Source: Nocardiopsis sp. ATB16-24 (GTDB lineage Bacteria; Actinomycetota; Actinomycetes; Streptosporangiales; Streptosporangiaceae). From it: a stretch of DNA of 64,000 nt. Location of the stretch: contig NZ_JASCXJ010000009.1 in NCBI RefSeq assembly GCF_030271535.1, forward strand, positions 62,001 to 126,000. The letters run 5' to 3'. The notes beneath the pieces are model-generated. The model saw only the letters and a program-made list of their open reading frames with translations, was not told where the DNA came from and did no database searches. Positions 40,829 to 48,363 of this stretch are shown in pieces. A program made the translations under genes and the position numbers. Numbering within the stretch: the stretch's first letter is position 1; every line of letters begins with the position of its first letter.

Positions 40829-41098
40829 CTACTCGCTGCACAGGTCCATCGCTGTCTCGCCCGCCAGGCGCCGGCGCACGACCTCCCGCTTCACCTCGAA
40901 CGGGAACCACTCTTTGGTCCGCTTCTCCACCAGAGCCCTTCGACCATGGAGCTTCCATCGCTCGAACGGGACACGGAGCGCCCGGCGGCCTACGCCGAGC
41001 AGCGAGGACGCGGCTCTGAAGCCGCGACCTGCCTCGAACAGGTCTACAGCGGCAGCACACTGCTCGCTGGTGATCGAGCTGCGCGGGTTCACGCACAT
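40829..41098 (-). pseudogene. IS3-type transposase OrfA remnant
   Basis: An 89-codon fragment with the helix-turn-helix pattern of IS3/IS150-type OrfA proteins: 'AVDLFEAGRGFRAASSLLGVG', 'LHGRRALVEKRTKEWFPFEVKREVVRRRLAG' (in pieces) and 'AMDLCSE'. The frame stops at a TAG where intact relatives continue with Tyr-Gly; after the stop the same frame reads GLSSRRIPNEWGRYT and stops again. No OrfB (DDE) part or terminal inverted repeats are seen. A dead relic of an insertion between the PKS/conservon region and the lipoprotein genes. Confidence 0.65.
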
Positions 41099-41186
41099 AC
41101 TCCCCGGAAGCGGAACCGATCTCTCAGTCCGGCTTCCGGGGACCGGTTCACGAAGCGGTGCGGCCCCCTCCTCTGGCGACGCACAC

Positions 41187-41780
41187 CTAGATCCGCGAAC
41201 CCTCCAGGGTCCCGGTGGCCTGGCCGGCGGGGTCGTAGATCAGGCAGAGGACCTCACGGTCTGCGCCCTCGTTCCATCCGTCCTCCGTGGGGAACCAGGA
41301 GGTGAAGTCGAGTCCGGACTCCTCGTAGGAGGTACCGACGAAATCGGCGAACTCGTCGTAACAGATCTCAGTGGCGATCTCCGAGATCCTGTCGAAGCCC
41401 GGGTAGAGCCCGGTCTCCTGGACGTCCTCGGCGTGGTAGACCTCGTAGTCGTGGGGCTCCGAGCAGGAGATGGTCGGTGCCTCGGAGAACTCGGAGGGAC
41501 CCTCTTCACCGAATTCGTTGACGCAGTCCCCCACGTAGATGGCGAAGACGTCGGTGTCCTCCGGCCCGGCGGGCTCGGGCGTGTCCTCGGGCTCGGTGGG
41601 CTCGACGACGTCGGTCGGCGTTTCGGTGTCCACCGGTTCCGGCGCGACCGTCTCGTCGGTGTTCTGGAAGGCGGGGGGCAGAAGGGGGAGACCGCATCCG
41701 GTCAGTGTGAGGGTGGCGGTGCCTAGGGCCAGCGCTCCGAAGGTGATGCGGCCGAGCGGCGAGCGACGCGTTTCGGACAA
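41187..41780 (-). CDS. Septum-formation-family lipoprotein (first of two paralogues)
   Basis: A protein of 197 residues. A basic N-terminus and hydrophobic segment end in the lipobox 'LTLTGC', so it should be a lipid-anchored extracytoplasmic protein. An acidic, Pro/Thr/Glu-rich linker follows. The globular domain has paired cysteines in 'VGDCVNEF', 'TISCSEPHDYEVYH', 'TEICYDEFADFVGTSYEES' and 'DREVLCLIYD'. This is the pattern of the actinobacterial septum-formation domain (PF13845-like). The start is taken as TTG 41780 with GGAG six bases upstream; GTG 41792 is an alternative. A paralogue lies downstream at 42000-42488, upstream in transcription order. Confidence 0.75.
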   Translation of the reverse strand: MSETRRSPLGRITFGALALGTATLTLTGCGLPLLPPAFQNTDETVAPEPVDTETPTDVVEPTEPEDTPEPAGPEDTDVFAIYVGDCVNEFGEEGPSEFSEAPTISCSEPHDYEVYHAEDVQETGLYPGFDRISEIATEICYDEFADFVGTSYEESGLDFTSWFPTEDGWNEGADREVLCLIYDPAGQATGTLEGSRI

Positions 41781-41999
41781 GGAAGACTCCACTGGGATCG
41801 TTGAGGTACTCGAGCCGACGTGGGGGCCGTGGCCGTCGACATCTGTGCAGATGCCCGGAACCCGCTGAAGGTTCCATCTCCGACCCGAATGAAACGGAGA
41901 TCCTGCTCTCATCAGGACATACACCCCATCGGGGCCCCAGGTGGGGAATGTGTCCGGAAGGTCGGAACAGGACCTCCATCGGTCTCCTGGGGCCGGCGA

Positions 42000-42488
42000 T
42001 CAGCGCGCGCTGCCCTCAAGGGTCCCGGTGACCTTCTCACCGGGGACGTTGACGTAACAGAGGATCTCGCGGTCGTCCAACTGCTCCCAGCTCTCCTGGG
42101 TCGGAGAGAGGTGGGCCACGTAGGTCTCCGATTCCTCGTAGGAGACACCGATGAAGTCGGTGAAGGCGTCTCCCGAGCAGAGTTCGTCCGCCTGGGTCTG
42201 GATCTCACCGTCCCCCGGGTACTCGTCACCCGTCATCTGGTGGGAGTGGAAGAACTCCGAGTCGTGCTCCTCCGCGCAGTCGACCAGCGGTACGTCGGTG
42301 ATCTCACTGTTCATGAGGGCGGTGTTCATCGTCTCCTCGTCGAAACAGTCGCCGACGTTGAGCGTCATCACATTGCCCTCTTCTCCGAGGACGGACATGA
42401 GGGTGCCGCAGCCGCTGAGTGCCAGGATCGAGCCGGAGGCGAGCAGGGAGATCCCGGCGGCACGTAAAACGGGAGGGAAAGAGAACAT
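42000..42488 (-). CDS. Septum-formation-family lipoprotein (second paralogue)
   Basis: A protein of 162 residues with signal peptide and lipobox 'LALSGC'. The globular part repeats the cysteine pattern of its neighbour: 'LNVGDCFDEE', 'PLVDCAEEHDSEFFH', 'DELCSGDAFTDFIGVSYEES', 'DREILCYVNVPG' and the shared ending TGTLEGS. It lacks the long acidic linker. The second of two near ATGs (42488) was chosen because CGGAG lies seven bases before it. The two genes are a local tandem duplication that has diverged. Substrate or partner unknown; cell-envelope location is inferred. Confidence 0.77.
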   Translation of the reverse strand: MFSFPPVLRAAGISLLASGSILALSGCGTLMSVLGEEGNVMTLNVGDCFDEETMNTALMNSEITDVPLVDCAEEHDSEFFHSHQMTGDEYPGDGEIQTQADELCSGDAFTDFIGVSYEESETYVAHLSPTQESWEQLDDREILCYVNVPGEKVTGTLEGSAR

Positions 42489-42866
42489 GGGCATACTCCG
42501 AAAGTCATGTGTGAGGGTGATCAGTCCCGATCGGGGTGAGAAGGTAACAGTTCACCGGCCACGGGTTCGTGTCAATCCCATTCCTGGGATCGTGGGAGGG
42601 AACCTTCGTGCACACGATGTGCCATCGCACCTTCCACCCCCTGAACGGGGGTTTTCCAACACCGGACAGCCCATCACGCGGCTACGACGTTTTTGCTGCA
42701 CTCGCGTCCCATCACACAGAGCGATGTTCTCTCTGCACAGAAGTACTCCCCTTTTCTTTTCCGTCGAAGAACAGAGAGCTTTCGTGCGCACACGAAGAGT
42801 CATGAGAAGGGGGAACACAGGAAGACCAGACGGGAGAACCCTTCCGGAATCCATTCCCGTGAACGC

Positions 42867-42899
42867 CGAAGGCCCCGGTCGAATCGACCGGGGCCTTCG
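42867..42899 (-). terminator. Terminator after tRNA-Lys copy 1
   Basis: CGAAGGCCCCGGTCGA (42867-42882) and TCGACCGGGGCCTTCG (42884-42899) form a 16-bp perfect stem with a one-base centre (effective loop about 3-5 nt). It lies just 3' of the tRNA that ends at 42907 on the minus strand. Confidence 0.85.
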
Positions 42900-42906
42900 C
42901 TTCGTG

Positions 42907-42980
42907 TGCGTCATCAGGGACTCGAACCCCGGACCCGCTGATTAAGAGTCAGCTGCTCTGACCAACTGAGCTAATGACGC
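42907..42980 (-). tRNA. tRNA-Lys (anticodon CTT), copy 1
   Basis: 74 nt on the minus strand. The acceptor stem GCGTCAT/ATGACGC pairs perfectly. The D-loop contains AGCTCAGTTGGTCAGAGC, the anticodon loop is CTCTTAA (CTT), and the T-arm is GGGGTTCGAGTCCC. CCA is not encoded. Confidence 0.95.
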
Positions 42981-43103
42981 CTGCCGTCCGCCGCGGGGCC
43001 TCTCGGCCGCGGCGACCGTTCCACCTTACCCGACCCATGGCGACCCTCGGCCTCTGCGGAAGAGGTCGTGGATCACATCCGCGGGCGCTTCGACCGGGCA
43101 GTA

Positions 43104-43148
43104 CGGCGGCCCCGGAGAGAAGGTGCTGCCTTCGCCTCGGGGCCGCCG
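43104..43148 (-). terminator. Terminator between the two tRNA-Lys genes
   Basis: CGGCGGCCCCG (43104-43114) pairs with CGGGGCCGCCG (43138-43148) around a 23-nt loop, just 3' of the tRNA ending at 43154. It suggests that the two tRNAs are separate transcription units. Confidence 0.7.
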
Positions 43149-43153
43149 CTCTG

Positions 43154-43227
43154 TGCGCCATCAGGGACTCGAACCCCGGACCCGCTGATTAAGAGTCAGC
43201 TGCTCTGACCAACTGAGCTAATGGCGC
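43154..43227 (-). tRNA. tRNA-Lys (anticodon CTT), copy 2
   Basis: 74 nt, identical to copy 1 except for one compensated pair in the acceptor stem: GCGCCAT/ATGGCGC instead of GCGTCAT/ATGACGC. Anticodon CTT. CCA not encoded. Confidence 0.95.
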
Positions 43228-43492
43228 CTGCCGCTCACCGGCGTGGCTCTTGGGCCTCACCTTGGCGACGTCGTTAACTCTAGCAGGACCGTGAGGTGGC
43301 CGCGAACCGTTCTGGGGCCGTTCCGACGGCCGATCCTCGTGCGTTCTCCGAAGACTTCGGGGAAGGGGTGTCCAACGCCTTCGGCGCGCTTTGCGTCCAC
43401 TGGGAGGTCGTGCGGGCTCCGGAGACACCGTGGACGCCGAAGGTCTCCTCTCTGGGGGCACCGAGGGAACGGAGCCCCCTGAAGAGGGCCTC

Positions 43493-43678
43493 CTAGGAGA
43501 AGGCCATGACCAACGCGACGATGACGGCGATGATCAGGACCGCGCCGACGGCCGCCAGCACGATCGGCAGGATCGGACGGCGCGCGGGCTCTTCGGGCGC
43601 CGGGTTCTCGTCGACGAAGCGGCGGAAGTGTTGGGTGGTCCCCGCCGGGTCGATGTTGGGATCGTTGTTCTCTGTCAT
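43493..43678 (-). CDS. Small single-pass membrane protein
   Basis: A protein of 61 residues. The polar N-terminal half (MTENNDPNIDPAG, then HFRRFVDENPAPEEPARR) is followed by one strong transmembrane helix, 'ILPIVLAAVGAVLIIAVIV', and a four-residue tail. The topology is probably N-terminus inside, a tail-anchor type. No SD is evident before the ATG at 43678, so the mRNA may be leaderless. It is located between the tRNA-Lys genes and the MurR/MurQ pair. No known family or function is recognised, but codon use and the clean helix support a real gene. Confidence 0.7.
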   Translation of the reverse strand: MTENNDPNIDPAGTTQHFRRFVDENPAPEEPARRPILPIVLAAVGAVLIIAVIVALVMAFS

Positions 43679-44262
43679 GGGGTTGACATTAGCGACTTGT
43701 GTGAGTGCTGAGGACCCCTGTGGGCATATCCGACCGATTTCATGGCCCAAGAGTGAGGATGTGCCGACCGCAGGTGTCCGGGGCGGCTCCCTCACCACAC
43801 CGGGGAACATCGCCCTGGGCCGCCCATGGGACCACTCCTCACCGCGAGGAGGACCGGACGCCGTCCTCCTCGGCCACGCCCTCCCGTAGGGCTCGGGAGG
43901 CGGCCGGTACCTCCCCACGGCCGTGTCGACCCTTCGCGGGCCCGGCGTGCGGTACGACGGCCTTCCGGGCCGTGGGGACGCGCGAAGACGCGCAGGGACT
44001 CGCCGAGGTGGAGGACGAGCGTCTGGACGCGGATGAAGGGTTCGCGTTCGGGCGGTCCGGACGCGTTCGCTCAGGTGCGCGGTGGTGACGGTGTGTTCGG
44101 GCGGCCGATGCGCCCCTTGGTTCCAAGGTGCCTTCTGAGCTGGGATATCGCAATTGGGACTCTGGTACTTGCCGCTTCGCCTGTGCCTTGGAATCCTGGA
44201 TTCTCCCGCTTTTTCCTGTCCCTGCGTTGACTCTGCACCACGACCGAAAGAAACTTTCCTCC
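43679..44262. promoter_or_regulatory. Intergenic region with MurR-type palindrome at 44246-44258
   Basis: No gene is seen in this 584-bp divergent gap. Just before the regulator gene start lies GAAAG-AAA-CTTTC (44246-44258), a 5-3-5 inverted repeat ending four bases before the ATG. Its position overlaps the ribosome binding region, so it could be an autoregulatory operator for the RpiR-family protein. Confidence 0.45.
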
Positions 44263-45249
44263 ATGGCGGAAAATCCGAAACATGTGAACGGACCACCGGA
44301 GACCCCCGACGTCTCCGCGCCGCCCGTGCCCACGACCGTGCTGCGCATACGGTCTCTGCTGCCCTCTTTGGCCCCCGCCGAGCGACGGGTCGCCCAGCGC
44401 ATCATCGACGATCCGGAGCGGGCGGCGGCCTCCTCCATCACCCAGCTGGCCAAGGACTGCGCCACCTCCGAGGCGACGGTGATCCGGTTCTGCCGGACCA
44501 TCGACTTCAGCGGTTATCGGGACCTGCGTCTGGCGCTGGCCACCGAGGCGGGGCAGGCGCGTGGTGCGCGATCGGGCTCGCCTGAGCTGTCCAGTGACAT
44601 CAACCCCGACGACACCCTCGTCACGGTGGTCCAGAAGATCGCCTACACCGACGCGCGCGCGGTGGAGGAGACCGGTGCCTCCCTGGACGTGGAGGTGTTG
44701 CGCATGGTCATCGACACGATGGCGGGCGCCCGGCGCATCGACGTGTACGGGGTGGGTGCGAGCGCGTTCGTGGGCGCCGACCTACAGCAGAAGCTGCATC
44801 GGATCGGTCTGACCTCGTTCGCGTGGTCGGACGCGCATGTGATGCTCACCAGCGCGGCCCTGTTGGGCGAGGACGACGTGGCGATCGGTATCTCCCACAG
44901 TGGTACGACCATCGATACCGTCCAGGCCCTGACCGAGGCGGGTCGGCGTGGTGCCGTGACCGTGGCCATCACGAACTTCCCCCGCTCCCCCATCGGCTTC
45001 GCCGACCACGTACTGACCACCGCGGCGCGTGAGACCACGTTCCGGTCGGGTGCCACCGCGAGCAGGCTCGCCCAGCTGACCGTCGTGGACTGCCTGTTCG
45101 TGGGGTTGGCGCAGAGCCGTTACACCGACAGCCGCACCGCCTTGGAGACCACCTTCGAAGCGGTGCGGGGACTGCGGTTCAGCGATGAACGCAGGCGCCG
45201 CCGGGGCGAGGGCCCCGGCGGCAGGAGCACGGACGCAAGCGACGGCTGA
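44263..45249 (+). CDS. RpiR/MurR-family transcriptional regulator
   Basis: A protein of 328 residues. The N-terminal RpiR helix-turn-helix (about 25-105) has 'LPSLAPAERRVAQRIIDDP', 'SSITQLAKDCATSEATVIRFCRTIDFSGYRDLRL'-type elements in pieces. The C-terminal SIS sugar-phosphate binding domain (about 140-290) shows 'RIDVYGVGASAFVGADLQQKL', 'AIGISHSGTTIDTVQAL' and 'AVTVAITNFP'. The next gene in the same direction, 110 bp on, is the MurNAc-6-phosphate etherase MurQ, so the ligand is probably MurNAc-6-phosphate or a related amino-sugar phosphate. ATG 44263 fits the usual start of the family. Confidence 0.9.
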   Translation: MAENPKHVNGPPETPDVSAPPVPTTVLRIRSLLPSLAPAERRVAQRIIDDPERAAASSITQLAKDCATSEATVIRFCRTIDFSGYRDLRLALATEAGQARGARSGSPELSSDINPDDTLVTVVQKIAYTDARAVEETGASLDVEVLRMVIDTMAGARRIDVYGVGASAFVGADLQQKLHRIGLTSFAWSDAHVMLTSAALLGEDDVAIGISHSGTTIDTVQALTEAGRRGAVTVAITNFPRSPIGFADHVLTTAARETTFRSGATASRLAQLTVVDCLFVGLAQSRYTDSRTALETTFEAVRGLRFSDERRRRRGEGPGGRSTDASDG

Positions 45250-45359
45250 CCCGGTGGGTGTCGGCCTCGTCGTCGGGTTCCCCCGGCTACGGGGCCGGGG
45301 CCGACCGCGGCACTGGCGGAAAGGAACGGACGCGAGTGCGGACCGAACAGGAGAGCGCT

Positions 45360-46367
45360 GTGCACGACGACGGGCGGGGTGTCACGGCCGAAGGCGGAGG
45401 TGCTCCACGGGGGACCGACGCCACGGCCTCCGGTGGAAGGGGCGGCGAGGCCGTGATCGTGCGTGCGCCCACGGAGGAGCGCAACACCGGTACCTACGAC
45501 ATCGATCTGCTTCCGGCGTTGGACGTGCTGCGGCAGATCAACGCCGAGGACGTCACGGTCCCCGCGGCGGTGGGCGCGGTCCTGCCGGAGCTCGCGCGAG
45601 CCGTGGAGTTGGGGGTGGCGGCCCTGGAGGGCGGGGCGTCCATCCACTACTTCGGGGCGGGCACGTCCGGTCGTATCGCCGCACAGGACGCCGCCGAGCT
45701 GCCCCCCACCTACGGTGTCCCCCCGCACTGGGTGGTGTCTCACCACGCGGGCGGTGGTGAGGCCCTGACCCGGGCGGTGGAGGGGATCGAGGACGACTGG
45801 GGGTCCGGACGCGCCGACGCGGCCGAGATCACTCCGGGATCGCTCGTGGTGGGCCTGGCGGCCAGCGGACGGACCCCTTACGTGGGAGGGGCCCTGGAGG
45901 TGGCGAGGGAGCGTTCGGCGTCGACGGTGCTGATCAGCGCCAACCCTCAGGCGCCGCTGGCCGAGGACGTGGACGTGCACGTGGGCATGTCCACCGGTGC
46001 GGAGGTGATCGCCGGGTCCACCCGTATGAAGGCGGGCACGGCGCAGAAGTTGGCGCTGAACGCGTTCTCCACGGCGGTGATGGTGCGGATGGGGCGCACG
46101 TACTCGAACCTGATGGTGGGAGTGGACGCCACCAACAGCAAGTTGCGCGGCCGAGTGGTCACCATCCTGATGCAGGCCACGGGCCTGGACGAGGAGGCGT
46201 GCGCGCGGGCACTGAACGCGGCCGAGGGCGACACGCGTGTGGCTCTGGTGTCGCTCCTGGCCGACGTGGACGCGGCCTCGGCCGCGCGTGCGCTGGGGAC
46301 CGCGCGGGGGCGGGTGCGCGCCGCTCTCGGCGCCCTGGGCGTGGCCGAGCGGGCCGGCGACGGCTAG
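45360..46367 (+). CDS. murQ: N-acetylmuramic acid 6-phosphate etherase
   Basis: A protein of 335 residues. MurQ cleaves the lactyl ether of MurNAc-6-phosphate to GlcNAc-6-phosphate and D-lactate in peptidoglycan recycling. Family signatures are 'TEERNTGTYDIDLLP' near residue 40, 'IHYFGAGTSGRIAAQDAAELPPTYG' in pieces, 'GLAASGRTPYV', 'STGAEVIAGSTRMKAGTAQK' and 'NLMVGVDATNSKLRGR'. The acidic pair used for catalysis lies in the AAELPPT and GIEDD segments. GTG 45360 was chosen because CAGGAG lies six bases upstream; the first ~25 residues are extra compared with E. coli MurQ. It is expressed together with the MurR-like regulator. Confidence 0.93.
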   Translation: MHDDGRGVTAEGGGAPRGTDATASGGRGGEAVIVRAPTEERNTGTYDIDLLPALDVLRQINAEDVTVPAAVGAVLPELARAVELGVAALEGGASIHYFGAGTSGRIAAQDAAELPPTYGVPPHWVVSHHAGGGEALTRAVEGIEDDWGSGRADAAEITPGSLVVGLAASGRTPYVGGALEVARERSASTVLISANPQAPLAEDVDVHVGMSTGAEVIAGSTRMKAGTAQKLALNAFSTAVMVRMGRTYSNLMVGVDATNSKLRGRVVTILMQATGLDEEACARALNAAEGDTRVALVSLLADVDAASAARALGTARGRVRAALGALGVAERAGDG

Positions 46368-46434
46368 GGATGCTCCCTCGGGGCGCCGTTCGACCGTGCG
46401 CCACGAGGATCGGGGGTCTTCGGAGGTCCGGGGA

Positions 46435-46463
46435 GGGTGGGTCGGCGTCTCACCGACCCACCC
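46435..46463. terminator. Terminator between murQ and the DUF885 gene
   Basis: GGGTGGGTCGG (46435-46445), loop CGTCTCA, CCGACCCACCC (46453-46463): an 11-bp perfect stem between convergent genes, usable in both directions. Confidence 0.8.
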
Positions 46464-46560
46464 GTGGCACCTTCGGGGCCCGCCGTCGCCTCACGCGCGT
46501 TCTTCGGGACTCCGCCGGCGCCCGAGGACGCCACCGTCCGTCCGACCGTGGACGGGCCCG

Positions 46561-48129
46561 TCAGCCGTGGGCGAGGGCGGCGTCGATCAGGCCGAGCGGC
46601 GGTGATCCCAGGTCGAGCAACGCCCGATGGAAACGTTCCAGGGTGAATTTCTCGCCCCACTGTCGCCGTGCCCGTTCCCTGAGTCGGAGGATCTCCAACT
46701 TGCCCCAGGTGTAGCGGCCGTAGGTGGGATCGAAGGTGGCGCGGCGGGCCTCGGACAGGGCCGCCGGTCCCTGGAGCGGGGTGTCCTCGGCGAACTTCGC
46801 GGCGGCCTGCTCCACGGTCATGGTGCCGCTGTGCACACCGATGGCCACGGACAACCGGGTGACGCGGATGAGCGCCTCCACCCATACCCCGATCTCGTAG
46901 TGGTCCGCGGTCCAGGAGTCGTCACCGAGGCGTTCGGCGGCGTAGGCGCCGAAGCCCTCCTCCACGCACACCTCCTCCACGTAGTGCGCCCAACCCTCGG
47001 CGAAGGTCATGGAGTGCAGTCCCCGACGCACCGGCCCCGGAGCCCGGCGCAGGGCACGACCGTGGGAGAAGTGCCCCGGGGCGACCTCATGGACGCTCAC
47101 GGCGGGCAGGGTGGTGTGACTGAACATCTCCAGCCACTCGTCGGCCTCCTCCTCGCTCCAGGAGGCGTCGGGCGGGGTGATGAAGTAGAAGGAGGGCGTG
47201 TCCGCCTCCCACGGCCCCGACCACGCCATCATCGCGGTGGCCCAGCGCTGGGAGGCGGGGGAGGCGTCCACACGGCACTCCCCGTCGGTGTAGGGGACCA
47301 GTCTCCGCTCGGCGGTGAACTCCAGCGCCAGGCGTGTCCACTGACGTGCGGCGTCCAGGACCCCGTCGGTGTCGGGGTGCCTGCGGGTGAGCTCGCGAAC
47401 GAACTCCATGGGTTGGCGTCCGGGCGCGAGGCGTCCGACGCTCTCGGCCAACAGGGAACGGAGACGGTCGCGCTCGGCTCGGGCACGGGCCTCCAGGTCC
47501 GCCGGATCCACCTCCACGGCCTCACCGCAGCCCATGAGGCGGGCCAGCGTCCGGGTGCCGAGAGCCGCACTGGCGGGCCCCTCCCGCGCGGCGCGTTCGA
47601 TGTGGGCGACCAGACGGGCGTGGGCGGCGAGGGCTCTTTCCCGGATGTCGGCGGGCAGGTCGCCGGGCAGTCCGTCGGCTACCCCCCTGACCGCGCCGAT
47701 GAGCGCCTCGGCGACGGGCGCGGGCACCCGGTCCAGGGCGGTGATCGCGTTGTCGACCACGCGCGGCCACTCGGCCAGGTGCGCGATGCGCGCGGCGTCC
47801 CGCTCGACTCGTGGAGCGTACTCACGGTCGTAGCCCGACAGGTCGAGTTCGGCCAGGTGGTAGAGGGGGTTGACCCGGTGGAGTCCGAGTTCGCCCCACT
47901 CGTAGCGGAGGGCGTTCTCGAAGGCGGTCAGATGTGCCTCGTCGTGCGGGTCGTCGAGGGGGTCGCCGCCCAGGCGGGACAGCGCGGCCTCGACCCCGTC
48001 GGGCGACATGTCGGCGACCTTCCCGTCGTACCGGTGCATGCCGGCCCCCTCTCTCATGTCTCCCGGCATGAGGTCGGCGAGGGCTCTGAGTCGCGGGGGC
48101 AGCTCGTCGTGCTGTGACTGGTAGGGCAT
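46561..48129 (-). CDS. DUF885 family protein (putative metallopeptidase-like)
   Basis: A protein of 522 residues, mostly helical, matching the DUF885 family, which resembles gluzincin peptidases. The putative metal site is 'VSVHEVAPGHFSHGRAL' near residue 345; a downstream Glu lies in 'TFAEGWAHYVEEVCVEEGFG'. Other conserved parts are 'NPLYHLAELDLSGYDREYAP' and the C-terminal 'FDPTYGRYTWGKLEILRLRE'. No signal peptide is seen, so it is probably cytosolic. Substrates of actinomycete members are unknown. The product may share a transcript with the gene at 48364-49800 (same strand), though a strong hairpin separates them. Confidence 0.85.
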   Translation of the reverse strand: MPYQSQHDELPPRLRALADLMPGDMREGAGMHRYDGKVADMSPDGVEAALSRLGGDPLDDPHDEAHLTAFENALRYEWGELGLHRVNPLYHLAELDLSGYDREYAPRVERDAARIAHLAEWPRVVDNAITALDRVPAPVAEALIGAVRGVADGLPGDLPADIRERALAAHARLVAHIERAAREGPASAALGTRTLARLMGCGEAVEVDPADLEARARAERDRLRSLLAESVGRLAPGRQPMEFVRELTRRHPDTDGVLDAARQWTRLALEFTAERRLVPYTDGECRVDASPASQRWATAMMAWSGPWEADTPSFYFITPPDASWSEEEADEWLEMFSHTTLPAVSVHEVAPGHFSHGRALRRAPGPVRRGLHSMTFAEGWAHYVEEVCVEEGFGAYAAERLGDDSWTADHYEIGVWVEALIRVTRLSVAIGVHSGTMTVEQAAAKFAEDTPLQGPAALSEARRATFDPTYGRYTWGKLEILRLRERARRQWGEKFTLERFHRALLDLGSPPLGLIDAALAHG

Positions 48130-48264
48130 GCGGCGACTCTAGTGGGCCCGGGCGCAGACCGGATCGTCCGGGAAGGCCCTCGCCCACGGCGTTCCCGTCC
48201 GTGGTCTCCCCGGTGCGTGGAGACGCCCGTGGGGGTTCCTCAGGCGCTTCCCAAGGAAGGTTCG

Positions 48265-48305
48265 CCCTCGGTGTCGCCACCGGCGCCCGGCGGCGACACC
48301 GAGGG
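48265..48305 (-). terminator. Terminator downstream of the 478-residue gene
   Basis: CCCTCGGTGTCGCC (48265-48278) and GGCGACACCGAGGG (48292-48305) form a 14-bp perfect stem with a 13-nt loop, 59 bp after the stop of the gene at 48364. Confidence 0.8.
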
Positions 48306-48363
48306 GTTTCAGGAGAGCGGGGAAGGGACCGCTCGCCCACCGGTGACGGTCACGGCCGGTCCG

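Noticed and set aside
42907..43227. tRNA-associated integration site with a duplicated tRNA end
   Set aside because: Both copies are complete and separately terminated, and no integrase or mobile genes lie near.
43679..44262. Protein gene upstream of the RpiR regulator
   Set aside because: Open frames exist on both strands, but none has coding character or a family resemblance.
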